From Chytridium lagenaria (taxonomy: Eukaryota; Chytridiomycota; Chytridiomycetes; Chytridiales; Chytridiaceae): a stretch of DNA of 64,000 nt. Location of the stretch: NCBI GenBank assembly GCA_025449115.1, contig JAHLKC010000157.1, positions 21,965 through 85,964 on the forward strand. Direction: 5' to 3'. The notes under the pieces were generated by a model. The model saw only the letters and a program-made list of their open reading frames with translations. It had not been told where the DNA came from and made no database searches. Below, piece after piece: positions 36,587-51,459 of the stretch; position 1 is the first letter of the stretch; the number at the start of each line of letters is the position of its first letter. Made by a program: the position numbers and the translations under genes.

Positions 36587-36753
36587 TACGAGATTACGAG
36601 AGTTTGTCACAAACGCTCGAAAAAAAAAAAAAAAAAAAGGCAAGTTGTCCTATCCAAAAACAAATATTTATAAAAGACACCTAAAAACCTTGCATAACAA
36701 TAAGGTAGTCCGAAAGTAAATTTAACGAGAATTTAGTTGAATAGTAGTATGAT

Positions 36754-38213
36754 TCAGGCCGGGTTCACTGCCATTGCGGTTTCAAATTTGGACCACATAT
36801 CCCTCTCTAGCCTTTTCACACGCGGATCTTCCTCCCCCTTCCCACTTCTCACCGCTTCCGAAAGAGCATCAACCAACCGTGCTCTCGCATTATAGATCTC
36901 CAACGCCATCTCCATATGCTCACTCAACTCCTCCGCCCGTCTCTCATGCGACGGATGATCACTCATAAACTCTGGCACCGCGTCCTCATTCTCCCGTTCC
37001 GCGTCCGCCAGAACCTGCCAGAATTTCACTGCTTCCCGAGGATTATACCCTGCTAGCGACATCATGAACAGTCCGATAAGGTCGGCCTCGCTCTCACACA
37101 TTCGGCTGTAGGGTTGGTCGGTGAAGTAAGGGGAGATGACGTCGACAGTGCGACCGGTGATGTCGGCGATCATGGGAAGGTTGAGGGTGTAGGTGTAGAG
37201 GATGCTATGGAAGAGGTCGGTGAAGAGTTGGAAGACGTGAGCTATGCCCATTTTTTCGCCAATGTGGCGGGAAAGAACATGGGAGACTTCGTGGGCCATG
37301 ATGGCTGCTAGCGCGTCAGGTGATCGGCACATTCTATTATACTCATCAGTATACGCGATTAAGATAGGCAAGACTCACCTGATAATCCCACTAAACGTAT
37401 CACAAATGAAAAAGGAAGCACCATGCATTAGTACACGTAGTATCGAACACTAAGCTTACGTGAAAACAAAAATCTTTCCACTTGCAATAACAAACGCATT
37501 AACAACACTATCATCATCCACAACGTGCAAATCCCAATCCCTCAGCTCAGGTCCCACAACCGATATAATATCTAACGCAATCTTTGCAGTGAGTTGATAA
37601 TCCGGATGCTCGACCGGTAATAACTTTGGACCAAATTCCTTTAAAAGAGTTGCATAGTTCTCGTTGGCGACTTCGACTAATTGAACGTCAACTTAAAACT
37701 TGAATTTGGGACTCACGTTCAGTTGCTTCGTCGACAAACATTAAACGGCCTCTATGAGTTAACGGATGGACTTCGTAGGAATAGGCAATAACAAAAACGG
37801 TGCCAACGACGGGGAGGGTGGCAATTGTCCACATGATTCGTGGATATCTGTTGATAATGAGCCCATGCAGGCTAGTGATGCGCTTGCCTTTTGAAAAAGT
37901 TCCATTTCCAGAGCATGGGAAGTGCTGTTGTGATTGTTCTTAGACCGTAGAAGATGCCGTAAATGATTCCGGTAGTGAGCAGACTCTTTTTTGGGACAGG
38001 TGTGGAGTGGAAAAGTTGACGTTGGGATGGAGGGATGAGGTTGGGCCATGATCTAGGAGATCGTTGGATAGGCAATGTGCATGGATGAGGTAGTAGTTTC
38101 GGCGCTCTTGTGGTTAAATGCTGTTTTGGGATGATGACAGCGACATGGACTCGAAGGAGGTGTGCTGGCCGTTGCTGCCAGCACCGAATTGCTGATGACG
38201 ATGCTCGAAACAT
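36754..38213 (-). CDS. OMA1: OMA1-type mitochondrial inner-membrane M48 metalloprotease
   Basis: Oma1 is a stress-activated zinc protease of the inner membrane; in animals it cleaves OPA1 and DELE1. The start MFRASSSAIRCWQQRPAHLL (38213) and following Arg/Ser-rich stretch form a mitochondrial presequence. A hydrophobic segment follows, LLTTGIIYGIFYGLRTI. Before the active site, WDLHVVDDDSVVNAFVIASG and KIFVFT match the family. The zinc motif is HEVSH in LAAIMAHEVSHVLSRHIGEK (about 37300-37270), with the third ligand in SRMCESEADLIGLFMMSLAG and the conserved DHPSHERRAEEL. Stop at 36754-36756. The plus-strand frame over the same bases is a shadow. The gene is 88 bp downstream of the chitin synthase end. 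Confidence 0.92.
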
Positions 38214-38301
38214 ATTTAAAAGTCTTTGCCAAAAATTGTCACACCGTTTGACCCGTTTATTTGTGGTGGATTCACAGAAGGCTTGAAACAAAGGTCAAGG
38301 C

Positions 38302-41271
38302 CTATCCCGTGAACAAGAAAACCACGACTCCCACAAACCGTATCAACGACAGCGCGCATATCGACCAGAACAGCACATTCAGATACGCATTGTTACTCCC
38401 CGTTTCGCTCACTTGGAGATGTCTCGCAATCTGAGGAGTAGTTAAAGCCAAAATCAGCAGCGCGTTGCTGGCCATCCAAAACACCACCACGCGCGTTCGG
38501 AACAATCGAAAGAAATCTTCTTGAGCCTGTTTTAAATCTGGTAATTTCTTGATTTGTTTAGGTTTGTCCAGAAATTCTTTGAGGAAACGTTCGTAGACGG
38601 CGTCAATGTCGGTTTGGTTCATGGGTAGATCAGTGGTTGCCATTGAAATGCCGTGTTCGGTGGTTTTGGTGTGGACAGGGGCAACGTCAAGTTGTTGCTG
38701 GGTATCTCCTTTGGTGCCCCATGATATATCGTGAAGGTTGCAAACTATATAAGCCAGTCAGTCTTAAAAAGTGGCATAGCATAGATATGATGAAAGGATG
38801 TCTTACATGCGTACACCATCAAAATATTCACAAATGATGGAACCATCAACAAATATTGCACAAAACTTGTCCCCATATGCCAAGGATCCAAAAACAACAC
38901 ACTCGATACAAGATAGAGTCCATAAGTCGACATGATGGATAAAAACAAAATGGCAACCGTTGAATCCATGGTGAAGAAATCATACTGTTGCCATCCTGCT
39001 GCGGTTCGTGGGAGACTTTGATAGACCTGGTACCCGACTATATAGAGGAGCGTGGCCATCATGACGGAGAAGAGGAGGAAACAGAGAAAGTAGAGCGTTT
39101 TGGAGCCTTGGGGGCGGTTGCCTAGGGAGGAGAGGAAGACGAGGACGATGGCCATCAAGTATAACTTAAAACAAATTAGCTTTTACAATTCTAAATAAAA
39201 CGTACCTGCCGTAATGCGATGAATACAAATCCTCCTTGACCCATAAACGGATCTGAGCTCGGCGTCTCCATCGCTGACGCACACAAAAAGTCTTCAGAAA
39301 AAAAAATCAGTTCAAACCCCATCCTGTCAATACCTACAAAACACAAGATAAAAGTTCCCCAACGCAAACTGAACGATTAGAATTCATTAACCATGGTTGC
39401 GATATTACCAATTAAAAACCAAGTTGACGAAGTTATAAAACGTCTGGATCATCAGCATCCATTTCCGTACTAAAGAATGCCGCGACCTGAACATGATATG
39501 ATAGAAGTGTGCAAGTGAATGTACGCCGGCGAAGAAGGAGCCGTTCAACCATCTACGGCGTTGACTAATAAACTCTACAGAATCAGGGGAAGACCACGAA
39601 TGAATCTTTACCTGCAATCGTATCAGGCACGTCCGTTTCGGCGCGTGCACTCCTCACATACTTCAAAATCCAAGCTTCATTCTTTTTACTAACAAGCTCA
39701 AAACACAAAATCCGGTCCTCAGCCTATTCAAAATCAATACCATTGCAGGCAGGAGCCATACCAAATACATATTCGCCATTGAAGCATTTGTCGAAGAATG
39801 CGTCTCACCCATAAAGTATTTTCGAGTGGTCCATGCCCTTCCTCATCGTTTTGAAGAGCAACGTAGCGGTATGCTGAAAAGGCTCCAGGAAGGACTGATA
39901 TGAATCCGAAGCAAGATTCGAGGGGTTTATCTAAAATATTCGAGATTCTACGCCATTAAATGTGATCAGAGCGGTACACTTACTTGTATTCGAAATTCTG
40001 TGCGGCCACAAGCGGGTTGAGGAGTTTATGCAGCCGAACCCCGTTTCGACAACAATCTCTCCACAAGCCCCGCCAACCCGCGGGTTCGCATGAAAGGCTA
40101 TCCAAAAACATTAATAAAAAAAAGCAAGAGGGTCATCTTTTACCTTTCCACAACCAATATAAAGATCTATCCGTCGGTTTCGTCCCCACATCAATCAACA
40201 CACAAACGTTTGGTTTCAAAACTCCTCCGAATGCATTAAAAAACCACCGATGCGAATTTATCTTTTTCGCGTTCTTTTCCTTCAGACAGAACAGAATTTG
40301 TACCGGCGTTGTCCCCTCTTTGACTGTCATGTCTTGTTCGACTAATGTCGTGGATGTGTACTCGAAAATGTGGGCTGTGACCATTTCGGAGTTCACGGAA
40401 GTCTTAATGACACCTTCTTGGTATACTCCCATTAGCCCGAGGGCTGTGAGGGTTCGACGGTGGATCTTTGATGTGAATTTAGGAAATGGAGGGGGTGTAC
40501 CTTTTCGCGACCATCGGCAACGATGCATACGACGATTTTTTTCCATCCGTCTTTTGTCCACATGGATGATTTCTTACGGGCGCAGATGTAGGAGACATTT
40601 TTGACTATGGATTTCCAGGTTTTGAGGAAAAGGATCTCGTCTTCGCTGATGAGAATGTTAAAATCGAAAGCATGGAGAAAAAAGACACTTACTTATACAT
40701 GGTGATGACGATGAATATTTCTGTTGTGCGTTTCATTTCTATCTGACGGAGACTACCCGTGACATTAGATGCGCTTCCAGATTTAATAGTCCTCACCTGA
40801 ACCCTAACTGCGAAAACTCGTCCGGATCTCCCGTAACAGCTGTATCTGTGTATGATTAGATTTAAGAGAAACAATAGGACCCACATCTCATCTTCGTAAA
40901 CTCCTTCTTCGCCTTCCTAAACTTCCCCACTGCATAAGCCTTCACCTTTCCTGGCACATCAATATCCACCACAAAGTTCCCGGACGCCGTTAACTCCACC
41001 GTCCTCACCGTCTTATGTCTAAACAACCCTTTTGTAAACGCGATGGCTTGCACAATGCCATCGTAGACGGGGAAGGCGGGGGCTGGGAAGGGGTCTGGGA
41101 GAGGGTAGACGGACATGGGATGATCGTGTCTGCTGAAGGAGCTATATCGTTGTTGATGTAGGTTGATGCATCGGGCATCGCGATTACGGTTTGGACGGAG
41201 GTGTCGGATGCTTGGTTTCTGGGCCCTGATGGACGCAGGGTGTTGCGTTGAGGTGTGGACTGTGAAAACAT
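38302..41271 (-). CDS. Chitin synthase (division 1, class I-III type)
   Basis: This plasma-membrane GT2 enzyme polymerises GlcNAc into chitin. The N-terminus, [19 protein letters not shown], is disordered. The chitin_synth_1N region begins near [20 protein letters not shown] and FIVITMYNEDE. Catalytic core: [76 protein letters not shown], and [20 protein letters not shown] (the QRRRW motif at about 39570). Membrane helices follow ([20 protein letters not shown] and [15 protein letters not shown]), then [12 protein letters not shown] and a C-terminal TM pair ending [12 protein letters not shown], stop at 38302-38304. Frame changes around 41100-41150 leave the exact N-terminal exon joins unclear. 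At least ten short introns. Confidence 0.92.
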
Positions 41272-41326
41272 GGGGGGCGTCAAGAATTGTCGTAATGAAA
41301 AGAATTGTCTTGTTTATTTATTTTGA

Positions 41327-42837
41327 TCAATAGAAGGGAGACCTTTGCTCATGCGCGCCATCCGTCATAGAGTTCTGAACGTAACCGGTTTGTTGTTGAC
41401 CCATAAACCCGTTTGAGTTTGAGCGAGGAATCATCATTCTCTGCATAGGCTCTTGGGACATGTTGGGGAACGGATATTGGGGTTGATAGGTGGGATGCAT
41501 GTTTTGAAAACCCATCTGATGAGGGTGTTGAGTATACTTTGCATGCATGTGATGCTGTTGCATGTGTGGGTAACTCTGATGATGCTGGGGGTGCTGACGA
41601 TGGTTGTAGAGGGATTGTAACCGTGGTGGAAGGTGCTTGGAATCAATATGGATGGGAACTGTTGATGGGGATCGGTTTCAAGCCTTGTCCGTTTGATGGG
41701 ACGGGCCTCGGTGCAACATTCTTCACGTCTAAATTCTTCCGTCATCATCATGGATTCCATGGCCTTTTGGTTAGCCGTGGCTATACGCATTCGCCTGTCT
41801 CTAGAAGGTGCGTGGATAGGTCGCATGTGGGGCTCAAGTTCCGTTCCAAGGGCTTCCAAGATATCCACGTTGAATATGTCGTAAAAGATGTCACGTTTTG
41901 TTTGACCCAAGTGCGGCTATAAGGTATGTCAACTAACGATGAAAATGGGATGGGTCTTTACCTTTACTCTCTCAAATTCATTACTACTCAATAACTTTAA
42001 CAAATCACAACCTTCCTCCTCTGACGACGCCTCATCTACAGACTCACTTCCAAAACTCGGTACACCCTCCCCACCATCCTTATCATCCGCCGCATTCCAC
42101 ACACTATATCCAGACCCAGGCTTCAACGGTCCCTTAAAACTATCATCAAAAAACAACCACGTATGCTGTTGTAGCGGCGGCTGTGTAAGTGGCTGCTGCG
42201 TCTGTTGTGGTTCCCCACCCAGCGTTTCCACCACTGGCATCATATTTGGCGCAATCGTTCCGACCTTTCTCGACTTTTTCCTTCTCGGTTTAATGACCAA
42301 CGTGGTGGTCTGACATTTCACAGCTGTCACTGGAGTTCTTGGCGCTCGATCGGTCCCGTCATCCTGTGACGGCTGCTGTTCGACAGTGAACGTCGGGATA
42401 GGGTCTGCTGTTTTCGGCCTGGGATTGTGACGACGACGATGAACTTTTTGTTGGGGTTGAGGTATGGCGGAGGCCTCTGCTGCGGAACTGAGGTGGTGGG
42501 TGGAGTCTTCTGGGATATGGAGGTCGAGGGGAGGGTGTTTCGGGGAGGTTGGGGTTGGGAGGTGGAGTTCAAATGGATGAACTAGAGTCGTGTTTGGGGC
42601 GAGAGGGTGGAGTTGGGGCGGCTCAGCGCGTTTACGGGGCTTAGGGCGAGGCTTGGAGGTTTTAAGGGAAGTTGTTGAGGATCAAGGGGTTGGTGGGGGT
42701 CGCTTGGGGATTGGAGTGAAAGTTGTTGTAGAGATGTAGTGGGGGCACAGGAGGGAGAGTGAGGGAGGACATGATTGACCCCTGGTGATTCTGTTGATGT
42801 TGTTGTTGGATGGCGTGTTCCGGAACTGAGAGCATGA
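41327..42837 (-). CDS. Gln/Pro-rich, largely disordered nuclear-type protein, function not recognised
   Basis: The likely start is MLSVPEHAIQQQHQQNHQGS at 42837, followed by Pro-rich sequence, then basic segments (KPRPKPRKRAEPPQ, KPRRKKSRKVGTIAPNMMP) that look like nuclear localisation signals. A Gln-rich run (PQQTQQPLTQPPLQQ) precedes HTWLFFDDSFKGPLKPGSGY and an acidic patch (SVDEASSEEEGCDLL). A short ordered-looking exon follows: QTKRDIFYDIFNVDILEALG, TELEPHMRPIHAPS. The end is Met/Gln/Pro-rich (QPQYPFPNMSQEPMQRMMIP), ending EQRSPFY at 41327. No DNA-binding domain is recognised. The composition suggests a transcriptional co-regulator, which is inference only. Frames change near 42665 and 41540, either introns or base errors. 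Confidence 0.55.
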
Positions 42838-43316
42838 TGGTTTTGTAGATGTCTATGTATTTTTGGGAAGCGTAACTTGAGGGGTGCGTGTGAGTCTTCA
42901 GTTACGGGTTAAGAGGATTCTCTTACCTTTGATGAAGAGAAAAGAAGAATGAGGTCTTAAGATAGTAGATATGAGGTCAAGGATCAAGGAAACGTAGCGA
43001 GAACAAGAAGAACAGAAAACGAGGGCACTTGGCGCTGTAAGCCTCAAGATATGGTGATGATGAACGAACGCGTTGTCAAAAAGTCAGAGAAGTTTGAACT
43101 TCAAGATCTATCTCTGTAGTACTGAAGCAAGAAAGAAAGAATAACAACGATGTAATCTATCTGTCTACTCTATCAACGTGCCTCTCTGCATTGAAATGAA
43201 GAGCGAGAGAGATCTCTTTCCATTAACCCCCAACAAACTGCGAGGAACCCAGAACCTTTTGTAATGATGAAGAGGTCAGCTACGATGAAGCAGCGATCGT
43301 GGATGAGACCACCACC

Positions 43317-43358
<42 letters not shown>

Positions 43359-43363
43359 AACAA

Positions 43364-43397
<34 letters not shown>

Positions 43398-43525
43398 TTC
43401 AACAGTTGACAACAACAACTCACCTGTTTGAAATTGTCAACAAAAATAGTTTGACTGAAATCTGATTTTAATTTTTCACATCTCGTCGAGTTGCATTCTG
43501 TGATCCATTTGATCTCTTGTCCATC
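42838..43525. promoter_or_regulatory. Divergent intergenic region between the Q/P-rich gene and D2HGDH
   Basis: About 690 bp without a convincing gene, the longest divergent spacer in the gene-dense part. It holds a compound trinucleotide microsatellite (see separate entry) and AG-rich/CT-rich tracts. An opposite-strand frame of poly-Asp and poly-Val is only the microsatellite translated. Confidence 0.5.
43308..43397. repeat. Compound microsatellite (ACC)n-(AAC)n-(GTC)11
   Basis: Three ACC units are followed by about 16 AAC units with one AAT interruption, then an abrupt switch to 11 uninterrupted GTC units (43365-43397). It lies in the divergent promoter region upstream of D2HGDH. Repeats of this kind are highly length-variable. 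Confidence 0.95.
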
Positions 43526-45359
43526 ATGCGTCGTTTTTCGAGAACAACCCCATCCTTTCTACGATCCCTTGCTCCCTCATCCCGTCCTATCCTCATTAAG
43601 CATGCCATGAAGCTTGGACCATCTTCTTCCAACATCCTCTCCCAAGTCCGATGCAACTCCACCATTCCTCTAACCTCCCTTCGTCATCCAAACATCCACC
43701 GCGGTCCCTACTCCAAGCTCACCGACACCGACATTTCCACATTCCGCTCCATCCTCTCCAACGCAGGCCCCACCGCCGTCCTCACGAACCCCGACGAAGT
43801 CCTTTCCTACAACGAGGTAAACCATCCCGTCACCTCCTTACACCAATCTAAACCCCCCAATGTAGGACTGGATGCGTAAATATCGTGGTCAATCTACTCT
43901 CGTTCTTCGTCCAAAGACGTCTCAAGAAGTTTCAGAAATTCTCGCCTACTGTAACGCGCGTCGACTTGCTGTTGTGCCGCAGGGTGGGAATACGGGACTT
44001 GTTGGTGGGAGTGTTGCCGTCTTTGATGAGGTTGTGGTGTCGACGGTGAATATGACGCAGATTGAGGAGTTTGATGAAGTAAGTGGAATTTTGACGTGTC
44101 AGGCTGGGTGTGTGCTGGAAGTGTTGGATAATTGGTTAGCGGAGAAAGGGTTTATGATGCCATTAGGTAAGTGAGAGTTTCCTATACGCTTCACCTTGTT
44201 TCTGGTTTAACGCTTTTGTACTTAGATCTTGGCGCCAAAGGGACCTGTCAGATTGGAGGAAACGTGGCGACGAACGCTGGAGGTTTACGATTGCTTCGAT
44301 ATGGGTCACTTCATGGGACTGTGCTGTCTTTAGAAGTCGTGACGCCTGATGGTAAGATCGTGAACCTCGGACAACCCCTGCGTAAAGACAACACGGGATT
44401 CGACCTCAAGCAATTGTTTATTGGAAGCGAAGGCACACTCGGTATCATCACCAAAGTCTCCATCCTCACCCGCAGGTCAAGCTCTATCAACGCTGGTGCG
44501 TCAATCTTCAAATCAAAATGTTCAACACTAGTTAACTTTAAACCATTTCAATACACAGCCGTCCTCCGTCTCCCCAGCTACACCCACGTCCAAAAAGCCT
44601 TTGCCCACGCCAAAGCTGATCTCACTGAAATCCTCTCCGCCTACGAATTCTGGGATTCCGAATGTTCGATCTGGTCTTATCCCACATGGAGGGCACTCGA
44701 CCCCTCCTCCCGACTTCCCCCGACTCTTTCTACGTTCTCATTGAAACATCGGGATCCAACGAAACCCACGATTCCGAGAAGCTCATGGGATTCTTGGACA
44801 AAGTGATGGGGGATGGCATTGTAGATGAGGGGACACTTGCGGATTCTGTTGCGCAGAAAGCAGCCATGTGGAGGTTCCGTGAGAGTATTGGGGAAGCCTG
44901 CGGGGAAGGATGCTGGGGGTGGGAATTTAAAGTATGATTTGAGTGTCCCTGTGACGCAACTTTATGATTGTGTACGATTTGCGGAAACGCTTTAAAGATC
45001 TTGGACTTGATGAGCGGTATGGGAAGGCAGTTGGGTTTGGACATATGGGAGATGGGAACCTGCATTTGAATGTGACGGGGACCAAGTGGGATGATGAAGT
45101 TGTGAAGGCGGTTGAGCCGTTTGTATATGAGTGGGTGGAGAAACGACGGGGAAGTATTTCGGCAGAGCATGGATTGGGGTGATGAAGGTAAGGAGTCCCT
45201 TTTTTTTTGCGAAAAATGTTGATGGGCGTATTTTTTTTTTAGGCGCCTTACGTCGGGTATTCCAAGAGCAAGGATGCGATTGCGATGATGAAGGACTTGA
45301 AAAAGTTGTGGGATCCAAATGGCATCATGAACCCGTACAAGTTCTTACCTTCCGATTAA
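43526..45359 (+). CDS. D-2-hydroxyglutarate dehydrogenase (FAD-linked, D2HGDH/Dld2-like)
   Basis: This FAD enzyme oxidises D-2-hydroxyglutarate to 2-oxoglutarate, usually in mitochondria. The start [20 protein letters not shown] at 43526 looks like a matrix presequence. After a short intron: [20 protein letters not shown], then the FAD_binding_4 core [78 protein letters not shown]. The C-terminal half has [29 protein letters not shown] and SAEHGLG, then [20 protein letters not shown] and [14 protein letters not shown] with TAA at 45357-45359. Frame slips at about 44666 (TT for TTT), 44903 and 44966 break the frame although both sides align well. Confidence 0.9.
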
Positions 45360-45499
45360 GACAAATCATCGCTTGTAACGTGTAAACAAAGCAGTCTTCA
45401 CTTAACATCGCGTATAACGCGAGCACATCAAACGGGGGGTTTTTTTTTATAAAAAAATACATTGCTTTCAGGAATTGTCGCAAAGAAAAAGGAGATCAG

Positions 45500-47791
<2,292 letters not shown>

Positions 47792-48612
47792 TGAGGGGTA
47801 TCGGTGATGAGGCGTGGGTAAAAGCGGCACGGGAGAGGTGCTTTGCATGGGAGAAGGAAGGATGGATGGTGTATAAGAAAGCCAGCCCCATGAACACGAC
47901 ATAAAATAAAATAAATAACGCGGAAAAAACCAAGAAGGAATTTTATTCATTTATCAATTAATAATTTTTCTTCTGGATTGGACCGAGCGGAACAGATCGA
48001 AAAGAATTAAATAAAAAATCATTTTTAAACCCGAGCAGTACTTAGCGATGAATGAATTATTATTAATTATTAATAATTATTCATACTGACGGATCTCGAT
48101 CTCCCTCATCTGGTGCTACAGGCCCGGAAAAGGAAAGCTGGTCAGTCAGTCATTCGGTCAATGGTCTCTTTTTTCCTCTTTTTTTCTTTTTCTCTTTGAG
48201 CCTTTGACTGTTTCTGTTTTATTCTTTATCTCTTCTCTTTGTACTACACTCACGCCATTGCTAATTGGAATGATATCAAGTCACATGATATTCTGTGATA
48301 GCCAATCACAGTGAGGTGGCAGCGTGGAATATTTCTCTCTGGTGTGGAAAGGAGCCTTTTTCTAAAAGCTGAAAGCAAAACTCAAAAGGTCCCCCTTCAT
48401 TTTCCTTATTCCCTTTCAGTAATACTCTACTCCGAGGCACTTTGCTACTCCACCCATCTGCGCAACTCTTTCCTTTACCTCCTCCTGCTCACCCATCTCA
48501 CCATCACAGAGAGGGCACGCCTATTGAACCCACAACAACAACTACTGTAATAACAACAACAGCTATCGCAACGCTGTTCTGTAAGAGAGTAGCCCTTAAC
48601 CTCCTCACTTGA
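47792..48612 (+). promoter_or_regulatory. Long 5' region of the WOPR gene with a CCAAT-centred inverted repeat
   Basis: About 820 bp upstream of the WOPR ATG, AT-rich at 47940-48080 with TTAATTATTAATAATTAT palindromic sequence, pyrimidine-rich at 48160-48240. At 48293-48311, CTGTGAT-AGCCA-ATCACAG is a perfect 7-bp inverted repeat whose centre contains CCAAT; another CCAAT on the minus strand (ATTGG) lies at about 48264. Such sites fit a HAP/NF-Y type element, by inference. Confidence 0.5.
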
Positions 48613-51459
48613 ATGTTCCTTAACGGCAACATGAACTCTTTGATGGCTTCAACTCTGTCTTCGACTTCGGTCAACGCTGCAGCAGCTGTCGCTGCCCACC
48701 TTCATCAGCAGCACCACCACCAGCATTATCAACAACAGCAGCAACTCAGATCGCCATCCCAACCCCACATCACCGTCACCACCTCTGCTTCCCCTGTCAT
48801 TGACCAAACCATGATGATGTCACCTACAGGAGACTTCCAGATGTTTGTGGACCAACAACAACAGCAACAGCAACAAAAACAGCAGCAGCAACAGCAACAG
48901 CAACAACAACAACAACAATATTCTTCCCCTTCCGCTTCCCCTATCCCCTCCCCAGTGCTTATCCCTCTCGACGATGGGTCATATACCCCCCTCCCTCACG
49001 AAACTTTTTACGGCTACCTTGACACCCCTCAAGACGCTCTCGTTCTCATGCAATCAGCGAGGATGGGTGGGCTTAACACACTCCCCCGAGTCAAGGCCAG
49101 GCTTACTGTAGCTGAGCGGTCTGCCATTCGTTCTGGATCCATCTTTGTCTTTGACCAAGAAGAGTCTAACATTAAGCGCTGGACAGTGAGTAATCCCATT
49201 CCCCCTCATTCAACCGACCCCATTTCCTTTCACGTCAACCTTCTTTTTCATTTTCTGTTGGTTGGACCTCCTTCGATCCTTCATCGCCCCCTCCGATTCC
49301 CCTTATGGTTCTTGTGGCTCCGAGCAAATTTTTTACTTTTTTTAAATTTTTTTATTATTTATTGCTTTTTTGTAAGGTCCCTTTTGGCTTCATTGAGTGC
49401 AGGCAGCATCATTCCACGTCATCTTTTACTAAACAATTCCATCTTTTTTATTTCTATTTGCAGGATGGAATGAACTGGTCTCCCTCCCGTATTCACAATG
49501 GATGTTTCTTGATCTATCGGTGAGTATTTTTTATTTACTTTTTAATTTCTCTTTCAAACTTGCCGTCTCCCCCAAGCTCCCAATCCTCCTCCTCCGCCTC
49601 CCCTTCTTTCTTTCTCTCTTTGCACATCTGGAGAAAAAACCTTTGGTGTTCTGGATCGCACGGCAAGTGGTGATATTCGTGGGCACGGACGCACGCTGGG
49701 GGACATTCTTCCTTTGGCTGCAACATGATTGGCGCGGACTGCGCTTTCTTAAAGAAAATTTGAGTCTCGGACTTTGTATCACCTTGTTCTGGGGTTTGGC
49801 TCGATGCACTTCGGTACTGCATCTGGATCTTGGTTCATACCAAAGTTCCTTTTATGGAAGGGATTGATCCATGTTCCCACGACTTCGGAAAGTGAAAGGA
49901 TCGAAGGTGATCGAAGGTGACTCTTGGGGGACCATCGATGACTTTTGGACTGTGTATTGTCTCACTCGCTTTGATATTGCTGCCCCACTTGCCGCCCTCG
50001 ATTCCCCTCCCTCACCTCCTCTTCTTATCCTCTCTTCACCTCCTCGTCTCAGCCTTTCATTCTCATACCCATATCCTCATTATTCGATTTCCATTAACGC
50101 TTCATCTTTGTTATCAGCCAAATCGTTAAACCCGAACAAAACATTCCCACGGACGTTGACTCCACCAGACCACGCGGTCCCTTTATCCCCGGAACACCTG
50201 GTCTTGAGGTTGACCTTAATGAACCTGGATTCAATGCTCAATTGCGAGACTCTATGGTGGTCAAGAAGAATGGGATGGTGAAGAAGACGATTTCGCTTGA
50301 GTTTGAGGGGAGACATGTGCATGTTATTTCGTATTACAACAAGCACGATGTGATTGCTGGGAGATTGCCGATTCCGGCGAGAACGGATAGACTCGGACAA
50401 CGTCGCAATTCCCGCTGAGGTGTGTAGATTACAATTTTTTATGTTTCTTACCCATTTGGGCGCGAGTGCTTATTAACACGACCCACTTTATTAGCTCAAG
50501 GAGACTCTTTTGAAAAACTCTCTCACACGTACCGTCCCATGAGCAAGGAGACAGCCGGGTCCCTCGCCACTGGTTTCCCGCACCTCAACGTTCCCAACGT
50601 CACAAGAGCGATGGTGCCATCCGTTCCCGTTCGCGCCATCTCTCCCAATAATCCGCAATAGACCCAGCGACACCCATCTCCTCCCCCAACGTTCCAACAG
50701 CTCGGATCCACCTCTATGTATCTCCTTCCCCCAGCCCAGTTGGTATTGCCACCCCTCTACATTTGAACTCTCCAAACCTCCTCGCCAAATCCCCGTCGTT
50801 GCCATGTACTCGTCAACACCACCTGTGGATGTGACGTTCAGACAACGTCGCGACTCAAATTCGTCAAGCGGATCAAGCAACTACGGCAGTCTTCATCGTC
50901 GCGCGTCATCCATCAAATCGTCCCACTCTTGGATGCTTCAACGGGAGGACTCCTCGTTCACCCCAATGGCAGTATCTCCAGCCTCGACGGCTGGGATGCC
51001 ACACCCCCGTGTCCAACCTCCCCTCCCAACCGTCACCGACAATACCAAGACCGTCTCGTCACTCCTCACACCGCTTTCCGTTTCGAAATCACAGCCCCAG
51101 ATGATGACCACAGCAGCATTCAAAACAACTCTCCTCCAAACTTCTCCCCCTACATTCAAGAAGAACCATGCGTCGTCACTCCTCCGCAGGGTCATTCTCA
51201 TCCCTCTCTCAACCTCCACAAACTCCTCCATCCCTTCTTGGCCGCATCCACACGTCCCACATCTCCTCTCACAAACGCCCCGTTCCAACTCCTACCACTC
51301 AGTCCAAACGTCGTTCCATCAACAACCTTGGACGACTCAAGCCCCTCTTTCCTTGATCATCAACTTCTACGACTTGTTTGCGGGCAACCTCAGCAGCAGT
51401 ACCAGCCGACACCGCAGTACCACTCGGTGATCACAACACCAACCCTGCTTATACACTAA
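48613..51459 (+). CDS. WOPR-domain transcription factor (Gti1/Pac2/Ryp1/Wor1 family) with polyglutamine
   Basis: WOPR proteins bind DNA and are master regulators of morphological switching in many fungi. The start MFLNGNMNSLMASTLSSTSV (48613) leads into His/Gln-rich sequence and a polyglutamine run (48856-48918). WOPR box 1 is FYGYLDTPQDALVLMQSARM, LPRVKARLTVAERSAIRSGS, IFVFDQEESNIKRWT; an intron of about 280 nt separates DGMNWSPSRIHNGCFLIYR (49464-49518). Box 2, after a variable linker, is MVKKTISLEFEGRHVHVISY, YNKHDVIAGRLPIPARTDRL (50275-50395), the conserved second half. The C-terminus is Ser/Pro-rich (FRQRRDSNSSSGSSNYGSLH). Linker exons 49530-50130 and the exact end (51430 or 51459) are uncertain. 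Introns here are longer than in the rest of the window. Confidence 0.87.

Noticed and set aside
43173..43418. Minus-strand frame with poly-Asp and poly-Val
   Set aside because: It is only the translated compound microsatellite; there is no conserved sequence around it.
20380..44970. Programmed -1 frameshifting or RNA editing as the common cause of frame breaks
   Set aside because: Some breaks need +1 and the sites share no slippery motif or downstream structure, only short homopolymers. Consensus error is simpler, though cDNA was not available.
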